Source: Flavobacterium branchiophilum NBRC 15030 = ATCC 35035
GTDB taxonomy: Bacteria; Bacteroidota; Bacteroidia; Flavobacteriales; Flavobacteriaceae
Length of the DNA: 37,085 nt
Assembly (NCBI RefSeq): GCF_002217205.1
Contig: NZ_MUGT01000077.1
Location: forward strand, 1-37,085
Direction: 5' to 3'
Below the pieces are notes generated by a model that searched no databases, had not been told where the DNA came from, and was given only the letters and a program-made list of their open reading frames with translations. The number at the start of each line of letters is the position of its first letter. The first letter of the stretch is position 1. The position numbers and the translations under genes are program-made. Of this stretch, positions 31,176 to 37,085 are shown in pieces.

Positions 31176-34100
31176 ATGAGTATTAGAATTTTATTTAAAA
31201 AAAGAACTGAAAGTTTTTTTTCGTTTTTGGTTTTGATGTTCTTGCTTTATGGGCAAAGTGCATTCTCTCAAAAAATAGATGTTAGCGGCACCGTATTTGA
31301 CGATACTGGATTGACATTAATTGGCGTTAACGTAGTCGAAAAAGGAACAAAAAATGCTGTAAGCACAGATTTGGATGGTAAATTTAAAATACAAGTATCA
31401 AGTTCAAAAAGTGTACTGGTATTTTCCTATATAGGATTTCAAGAATTGTCTCAAGTCGTAGATAACAAAAAAACGTTAAGTATTGTTTTGAAAAGTACCG
31501 CAGCCAAACTCGATGAGGTTGTTATTGGGTATGGAACCCGAAAAAAATCAGATTTAACAGGGTCTGTATCAGTAGTTTCTGGCGATGATTTGAAAAAAAT
31601 CACTATGCCAAGCGTTGCAGAAACTTTAACAGGACGTATTGCAGGTGTAAGAGTAACCTCTGCAGAAGGGTCGCCAGATTCAGAAATTAGTATAAGAATA
31701 AGAGGTGGTGGTTCCTTAACTCAAGATGCGGCACCATTGTATATTGTGGATGGTTTTCCTGTAAATAGTATTAATGATGTTTCTCCTTCAGATATTGATA
31801 ACCTGACCGTTTTAAAAGACGCTTCTTCTACTGCAATTTATGGTTCAAGAGGAGCCAACGGGGTAATCATTATCACTACCAAAAAAGGAAGCAAAAACGG
31901 TAAAGTGTCTGTAAGTTTTAATTCATTTTATGGAAATAAAAAAATGGCTAAAACAATTGATGTTTTAGATGCTCAAGATTATTCCAATTGGCAATACGAA
32001 TATGCATTACTAAATAATATTTTGCCTTCTTATGTGAGTGCGTTTGGGGCTTGGCAACCAAATAAATTTACAAACGCAGCAACAACCAACTGGCAAAAAG
32101 AAATTTATGGCAGAACGGGAACTTCTCAAAGCAATGATTTAGGAATTAGAGGTGGTAACGAAAAAGTCAATTATAATTTCAATTATACAAGATATAATGA
32201 AAAAGCGATCATGCTTGGTTCTGATTTTACGAGAAATAATATCTCATTAAATTTAAAAAATAAAGCAAGTGATAAAATAGATTTGTCGTTTACTTTGCGT
32301 TATTCTGATACAGAAATTAGAGGTGGTGGAGCAAATGAAAAAAATGAAGTATCGTCTTCCGATTCAAGATTAAGACATGTTGTTGGGTATGCCCCAATTT
32401 CACTGCCTGGTGTAACAACTGACAATACGGATGAAGCAATTTCTTCTTATTTAGTGAATCCATTTGTGGCTGTTGCCGATAATGATCGTTTGCAAACCAG
32501 AAAAAACTACAATTTACTTGGAGCAATTTCATGGAGCTTAGCCAAAAATTTAGATTTTAAATCTGACTTTGGATTTGATAATTATTTTTATTCTGATAAT
32601 AGATTTTATGGCCGTTCAACCTATTATGTGGACAATATTCCTTTAGCAGAAAATCAAGGGTTGTCTGCTCTTGTAACAAGCGACAGAGTGGATAATAAAT
32701 TTAGATTTGCAAACACATTAAATTATGATTTCAAAGATTTATTAGGTAGCAAACACAAATTAAAATTACTTGTTGGTCAAGAAAACATTAATTATAAATC
32801 GACAACAAAAACAGAAACAATTCATGCTTTACCAAAATTATTTGATTTTGAAGACGCAATGAATCTAACCTCACAAGGAAAACCGCAGTCGGTTAATAAT
32901 TTTGTAAATCCAGACGATAAATTAGTGTCATTTTTTGGTAGAGTAAATTATGATATTAATAATAAATATTTATTCACAGCAACCTATCGTGCTGATGGAT
33001 CTAGTAAATTTTTAGGAAACTACAAATGGGGTTTCTTCCCTTCTGCAGCGGCCGCATGGAAAATTTCGGAAGAGGATTTCTTGAAAAACGTTTCATGGGT
33101 AAAAGCTCTTAAATTAAGAGTAAGTTATGGTGAGGCAGGAAATAATAATATTCCAACAGGGCAAACCTTGCAAACCTTTCAATCTACGTCATCGGCATGG
33201 ATTAATGGCGTAACAAATTATTGGTCGGCGGCAAAAGTTTTAGCAAATCCCAATTTAAAATGGGAAACAACCATAACTCAAAATGTTGGTCTTGATTATG
33301 ACTTATTTGGTGGAAAATTGAGTGGTACTGTAGAAGTTTATAAAAATTTAACTCAAGATTTATTAGTTCGATTCCCAGTTCCAGGAACAGGATATGATTA
33401 CCAATTTAGAAACGTGGGAGAAATTCAAAACTCAGGTATTGAAGCTTCATTAAACCTTATTGCATTAGACAAAAAAGATTACGGATTGAGTTTTGGATTT
33501 AATGTAAGTTTTAATAAAAACAGAATCAATTCATTAGGCGAATTAGCTAATTTTGGACAAGCTACAAACTGGGCGTCAACGGCTATAGGAAATGATTTCG
33601 TTGTAAATGTTGGAGAACCAATTGGGTTGATGTATGGGTACCAAAATGATGGCCGTTATGAAGTGTCCGATTTCAATTATTCAGGTGGTGTATATACTTT
33701 GAAACCGGAAGTTGCAAATGCTTCTTCAGTTGTAGGTACTGTAGTTCCTGGAAGTATGAAATTGAAAGATATTAATGGTGATGGTGTAGTGAATATTCAG
33801 GATCAAACCGTTATTGGAAATGCCAATCCAAAACACACCGGTGGATTTGTAATTAATGCCAATTTGAAATCATTTGATTTGTCTGCCGCTTTTAATTATA
33901 GCTATGGAAATGATATTTATAATGCAGATAAAATTGAGTACACAACTTCAAATGTAAACGGTCAATATAGAAATTTAAGCACGCAAGCTGCAGGTGGCGT
34001 TCGATGGACCAATATTAATGCGGCAGGACAATTGGTAACAGACCCAACAGCGTTAGCGGCTCTTAATGCCAATACCACATTATGGTCACCCAATATGAAC

Positions 34101-34379
34101 CGTTTTGTTTTTTCTGACTGGGCTGTAGAAGATGGTTCTTTCTTAAGATTAAATACTTTAACCTTGGGTTATTCATTACCAAAATCATTAATCGATAAAT
34201 TGGGAGTTTCAAAATTCCGATTCTATTTAACCGGCAACAATATATTTGTATTAACCAAATATTCTGGTTTAGATCCAGAAGTATCAACAAGACGAGACAC
34301 GCCTTTAACACCAGGTGTAGATTCATCTCCTTACCCAAGAAGCAGACAGTTTGTATTTGGATTAAATCTAAATTTTTAA
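31176..34379 (+). CDS. SusC/RagA-type TonB-dependent outer-membrane transporter
   Basis: A 1067-aa outer-membrane importer for pectin oligosaccharides, energised by TonB. Signal peptide to about residue 31, then a carboxypeptidase-D-like regulatory domain (V-S-G-T-V-F-D-D-T-G), the segment L-D-E-V-V-I-G-Y-G-T before the plug, and the plug signature K-D-A-S-S-T-A-I-Y-G-S-R-G-A-N-G-V-I-I-I-T. The C terminus ends in the aromatic residue F typical of outer-membrane barrels. It lies between GH28 and susD, 19 bases before susD, and forms a pair with it. Ligand specificity is inferred from the neighbours. Confidence 0.95.
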   Translation: MSIRILFKKRTESFFSFLVLMFLLYGQSAFSQKIDVSGTVFDDTGLTLIGVNVVEKGTKNAVSTDLDGKFKIQVSSSKSVLVFSYIGFQELSQVVDNKKTLSIVLKSTAAKLDEVVIGYGTRKKSDLTGSVSVVSGDDLKKITMPSVAETLTGRIAGVRVTSAEGSPDSEISIRIRGGGSLTQDAAPLYIVDGFPVNSINDVSPSDIDNLTVLKDASSTAIYGSRGANGVIIITTKKGSKNGKVSVSFNSFYGNKKMAKTIDVLDAQDYSNWQYEYALLNNILPSYVSAFGAWQPNKFTNAATTNWQKEIYGRTGTSQSNDLGIRGGNEKVNYNFNYTRYNEKAIMLGSDFTRNNISLNLKNKASDKIDLSFTLRYSDTEIRGGGANEKNEVSSSDSRLRHVVGYAPISLPGVTTDNTDEAISSYLVNPFVAVADNDRLQTRKNYNLLGAISWSLAKNLDFKSDFGFDNYFYSDNRFYGRSTYYVDNIPLAENQGLSALVTSDRVDNKFRFANTLNYDFKDLLGSKHKLKLLVGQENINYKSTTKTETIHALPKLFDFEDAMNLTSQGKPQSVNNFVNPDDKLVSFFGRVNYDINNKYLFTATYRADGSSKFLGNYKWGFFPSAAAAWKISEEDFLKNVSWVKALKLRVSYGEAGNNNIPTGQTLQTFQSTSSAWINGVTNYWSAAKVLANPNLKWETTITQNVGLDYDLFGGKLSGTVEVYKNLTQDLLVRFPVPGTGYDYQFRNVGEIQNSGIEASLNLIALDKKDYGLSFGFNVSFNKNRINSLGELANFGQATNWASTAIGNDFVVNVGEPIGLMYGYQNDGRYEVSDFNYSGGVYTLKPEVANASSVVGTVVPGSMKLKDINGDGVVNIQDQTVIGNANPKHTGGFVINANLKSFDLSAAFNYSYGNDIYNADKIEYTTSNVNGQYRNLSTQAAGGVRWTNINAAGQLVTDPTALAALNANTTLWSPNMNRFVFSDWAVEDGSFLRLNTLTLGYSLPKSLIDKLGVSKFRFYLTGNNIFVLTKYSGLDPEVSTRRDTPLTPGVDSSPYPRSRQFVFGLNLNF

Positions 34380-34398
34380 TAAATAAAATAATTTAATT

Positions 34399-36201
34399 AT
34401 GAAAAAGATATTATTAATAACAACCCTATTGATATCAGGATTATTTACTTCCTGTAATGAATATTTAGACGCTCCGTCTGAATCTACTTTAGATGAATCA
34501 GTTATTTTTTCTAATCCAGATTTAGCAAAAGGTGCTGTGGATGGCATCAAAATTCCATTAGGAGAAACCAACTCATACAGAGGACGTTTTTTGCCTTGGT
34601 ATGGACTCAATACCGACTCGGAATGGTATAATACTTCTGAATCAACTGCAGATGATAAGGCCGATTTGTGTACGTATGATACCAAATCGAATAACAGTCA
34701 AATGAATACGTCAAACAACGTTTGGGCTCAAATGTATGCCGGAATTGAACGTGCCAATATTTGTATTCGTGGCATTCGTAAATATGGAAACCCAACAACT
34801 AGTAATGAAATGGGATATTTATTGGGCGAAGCTTTAACTTTGAGAGCTATTTATTATGCAGATTTATTAAAAACTTGGGGCGATGTGCCTGCTCGTTTTG
34901 AACCAATTGATACTGAAACAATTTATTTGCCAAAAACCAGCAGAGATGTAATATACAAACAACTTATTGCAGATTTAGGCGAAGCTGCTACTTTAGTTCC
35001 TTGGCCTGGTCAAAGTGCCGCTACTTCTAGCGTTGAACGAATTAACAAGGCTTTTGTAAAAGGCTTGCGTGCTCGATTAGCAATGGTAGCAAGTGGTTTT
35101 CAACAATATCCTGATGGCATTAGAAGAAGTAACGATACCGAATTATCTGTGGCTGCTATGTATTCATTGGCTTTAAACGAGTGTACTGCTATCATTCAAA
35201 GTGGTTCAGCTCATTTAGAATCTTCTTTTGAAACTTTTTGGAAAAAATACAATCAAGAAAATATTGCAGCTGGTGGTGAATCTTTGTGGGAAATTCCATT
35301 TGCAGAAGGAAGAGGCAGAATGTTATTCACATTTGCTGTTGCACATGCCTCCATAGATCAATTTCAAGCCAATGGAACCAATAAAGGCGGAGTTGCAGGC
35401 CCTCTTCCTCACGTGTTTTATGATTATGATGTTGCAGATACTAGAAGAGATGTAACTTGTGTGCCTTATAGATATGGAACAGCAAGTAATACTGTATTAA
35501 CAAACGGCTACCCAACTGCCAAACAACAATTAGGCGCTTTGAATAAATGGTATTTTGGTAAATACCGATACGAATGGATGAACCGTAGAGTAACTTCTAC
35601 CAATGACGATGGTGTAAATAAAATTTATATGCGATATGCTGAGGTTTTATTAATGGCTGCCGAAGCTGCAAACGAATTACAAGGGCCAGCTGCAGCTGCA
35701 GATTATTTGAAACAAATTCGTAGAAGAGCTTTTGCACCTGCACAACATGCTGTAAAAGTAGATGGTTATGTTAATGCTTTGACTACCAAAAGTGCTATGT
35801 TTAATGCTATTGTTGACGAACATAAATTTGAGTTTACTGGCGAAATGGAACGTAAACAAGCATTGATTCGTTGGAATTTATTAAAAACAAAATTAGACGA
35901 TGCAAAAAGTAAAATGTCTAGACTTCAACAACATACAGGTGAATATGCTGATGTAGCTTCAACTTTATATTTTAAATATAATGCGGACAATGTTACCTTA
36001 ACCATTTATGGTTTAAATCATGGGGAGCTTACAAATCCTGGGGCTGGCTACACTTCTTTTGCATGGAATAGCTTGGTGGATACAAAAATAAATTCATTAT
36101 ACAAAGCTGGAGTAAATCCAGATAATAGACAATTTTGGCCAATTTGGTTGGTGTTCATTCAATCTAGTAATGGACAACTAACCAATGATTATGGTTATTA
36201 G
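34399..36201 (+). CDS. SusD/RagB-type glycan-binding lipoprotein
   Basis: A 600-aa surface lipoprotein that forms the lid over the SusC pore and captures oligosaccharides. The signal peptide ends in F-T-S-C19, followed by N-E-Y-L-D-A-P. The TPR-like helices are visible, for example A-N-I-C-I-R-G-I-R, G-E-A-L-T-L-R-A-I-Y-Y-A-D-L-L-K-T-W-G-D-V-P and Y-M-R-Y-A-E-V-L-L-M-A-A-E-A-A-N, all standard SusD marks. It is followed by a strong hairpin and then the GH105 gene. Confidence 0.95.
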   Translation: MKKILLITTLLISGLFTSCNEYLDAPSESTLDESVIFSNPDLAKGAVDGIKIPLGETNSYRGRFLPWYGLNTDSEWYNTSESTADDKADLCTYDTKSNNSQMNTSNNVWAQMYAGIERANICIRGIRKYGNPTTSNEMGYLLGEALTLRAIYYADLLKTWGDVPARFEPIDTETIYLPKTSRDVIYKQLIADLGEAATLVPWPGQSAATSSVERINKAFVKGLRARLAMVASGFQQYPDGIRRSNDTELSVAAMYSLALNECTAIIQSGSAHLESSFETFWKKYNQENIAAGGESLWEIPFAEGRGRMLFTFAVAHASIDQFQANGTNKGGVAGPLPHVFYDYDVADTRRDVTCVPYRYGTASNTVLTNGYPTAKQQLGALNKWYFGKYRYEWMNRRVTSTNDDGVNKIYMRYAEVLLMAAEAANELQGPAAAADYLKQIRRRAFAPAQHAVKVDGYVNALTTKSAMFNAIVDEHKFEFTGEMERKQALIRWNLLKTKLDDAKSKMSRLQQHTGEYADVASTLYFKYNADNVTLTIYGLNHGELTNPGAGYTSFAWNSLVDTKINSLYKAGVNPDNRQFWPIWLVFIQSSNGQLTNDYGY

Positions 36202-36226
36202 TAGTTTGATTTGTTTTTATTAATAA

Positions 36227-36265
36227 AAAATGAGAGGTATATTTGTAAAATTAACCTCTCATTTT
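36227..36265 (+). terminator. Strong hairpin after susD (terminator or processing site)
   Basis: AAAATGAGAGGT (36227-36238) pairs perfectly with ACCTCTCATTTT (36254-36265) around a 15-base loop. The 3' arm ends in TTTT. Hairpins behind susCD commonly lower transcription of the downstream genes. The loop contains TATATTTG, a -7-like box, but the nearest TTTG upstream is 24 bases away, which is too far for a confident promoter. Confidence 0.65.
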
Positions 36266-36277
36266 CATATCATAATT

Positions 36278-37085
36278 ATGTATAAAAAAAACAGTTATTG
36301 CCTATTTTTTCTTTTGTTTGTTTTTACGAATGTAGTTGCTCAAATATATCAAATTCCGAATACAATAAAATGGTCTGAAAAAATGGCTTTGTCGATCATG
36401 AAACGACATCCTGAAGCCTATCAAATTGATGATAAAATTACGCCCAAATGGGATTATGTGCACGGTTTGGTTTTGAATTCTTTTCAAAAATTATATCAAA
36501 AAACAAATGATAAAAAATATTTTGACTATGTAAAAAATTATGCAGATGCAACCATTGATAGTCTAGGAATTGTAAAATCGTATCAATATGACAATTTTAA
36601 TATCGATATGATTGCAGCAGGAAACATCCTTTTTGATTTGTATGAAACAACAACAGATGAAAGGTATTTAAAGGTAATGCAACAATTGAGAAATCAATTA
36701 AAAAATCAACCACGAACACAAAGTGGTGGTTTTTGGCATAAAAAAATATATCCAAATCAAATGTGGCTGGATGGCTTGTATATGGGCACACCTTTTTATA
36801 CGCATTATACAACTCAATTTGAAAATGGAAAGAATTTAGATGATGTTGCCAATCAATTCAAAATAATACAAGCAAATGCAACTGATGCCACTACGGGTTT
36901 ATTGTATCATGGATGGGACGAAAGCAAGCAAATGCTGTGGGCAAATAAAACAACTGGGTGTTCGCCAAATTTCTGGTCTAGATCCATGGGGTGGTACATG
37001 ATGGCTTTAGTTGATGTTTTGGATTTTTTTCCAAAAGACCATCCAAGGCACAAAGAATTAGTAAATTATTTAACCCAACTTGCCG
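36278..37085 (+). CDS. GH105 unsaturated galacturonyl hydrolase, 5' part
   Basis: Reads from ATG at 36278 through the end of the window (269 codons, no stop), so it is cut at the 3' side. A signal peptide ends near V-V-A-Q22. The GH105 (YteR/YesR-like) alpha/alpha-barrel is recognised by W-D-Y-V-H-G-L at 58-64, the catalytic aspartate D165 in Q-M-W-L-D-G-L-Y-M-G, and S-R-S-M-G-W-Y-M-M-A-L. The enzyme removes the unsaturated uronate left at the non-reducing end by pectin lyases; the product flows into KduI. The full gene should run about 100 codons further. Confidence 0.9.
   Translation, partial: MYKKNSYCLFFLLFVFTNVVAQIYQIPNTIKWSEKMALSIMKRHPEAYQIDDKITPKWDYVHGLVLNSFQKLYQKTNDKKYFDYVKNYADATIDSLGIVKSYQYDNFNIDMIAAGNILFDLYETTTDERYLKVMQQLRNQLKNQPRTQSGGFWHKKIYPNQMWLDGLYMGTPFYTHYTTQFENGKNLDDVANQFKIIQANATDATTGLLYHGWDESKQMLWANKTTGCSPNFWSRSMGWYMMALVDVLDFFPKDHPRHKELVNYLTQLA

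Overview
The window reads as chromosome of an AT-rich member of the Bacteroidetes, most likely a Flavobacterium-type flavobacterium. Support: a SusC/SusD pair with its glycosidases, promoters of the TTTG-N19/20-TAnnTTTG type, lipobox signal peptides, and a near absence of Shine-Dalgarno sequences. There are three regions.

(1) Bases 14-16574, almost all on the minus strand, are a type I restriction-modification (R-M) island. In transcription order from the right: a half-size HsdS-like protein, a four-helix-bundle protein, HsdM, a Fic protein, a leftover hsdM 3' end, a DinD-like protein, full-length HsdS, an unrecognised 207-aa protein, a 957-aa NACHT ATPase with a C-terminal TOPRIM domain, a leftover hsdR 5' end, a DUF3800 protein, a small BECR/RelE-like protein, a leftover winged-helix tail, HsdR, and a YgjP-like zinc peptidase. 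The core hsdM/hsdS/hsdR genes look intact. Two cargo blocks (fic; DUF3800 plus the small protein) are each bounded by a diverged duplicate of the end of the adjacent hsd gene. An HD-domain phosphohydrolase gene lies at the left edge.

(2) Bases 16741-18398 hold a chain of tRNA-like folds followed by a slipin (band-7/SPFH) gene on the plus strand. One module has an acceptor-like stem, a canonical D-arm, a T-arm with a TTCGAAT loop, and only a mini-stem in place of the anticodon arm. Slipins and HD phosphohydrolases both occur in bacterial RNA-repair (RtcB/Ro60) neighbourhoods, so the R-M island may sit inside such a locus. That is inference.

(3) Bases 18641-37085 are a complete pectin/hexuronate use region. 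A plus-strand operon encodes a hexuronate MFS transporter, KduI, KduD, UxaC, KdgK, Eda, UxaB and UxaA. Together these take galacturonate or glucuronate (UxaC-UxaB-UxaA) and unsaturated uronates (KduI-KduD) to KDG, KDPG, pyruvate and glyceraldehyde-3-phosphate. A convergent LacI-family repressor follows. Divergent from it is a pectin utilisation locus: GH28 polygalacturonase lipoprotein, SusC, SusD and a GH105 unsaturated-galacturonyl hydrolase cut by the window end. Both operons start from promoters whose -7 box runs into the same 18-base sequence TTTGCGCAATCGATTGCA, the likely operator of the LacI protein. The same 10-bp palindromic core also occurs inside uxaB.

The observations most worth a second look are the tRNA-like RNA chain before the slipin, the NACHT-TOPRIM fusion with its unknown neighbour, and the R-M operon that carries cargo between duplicated hsd gene ends.
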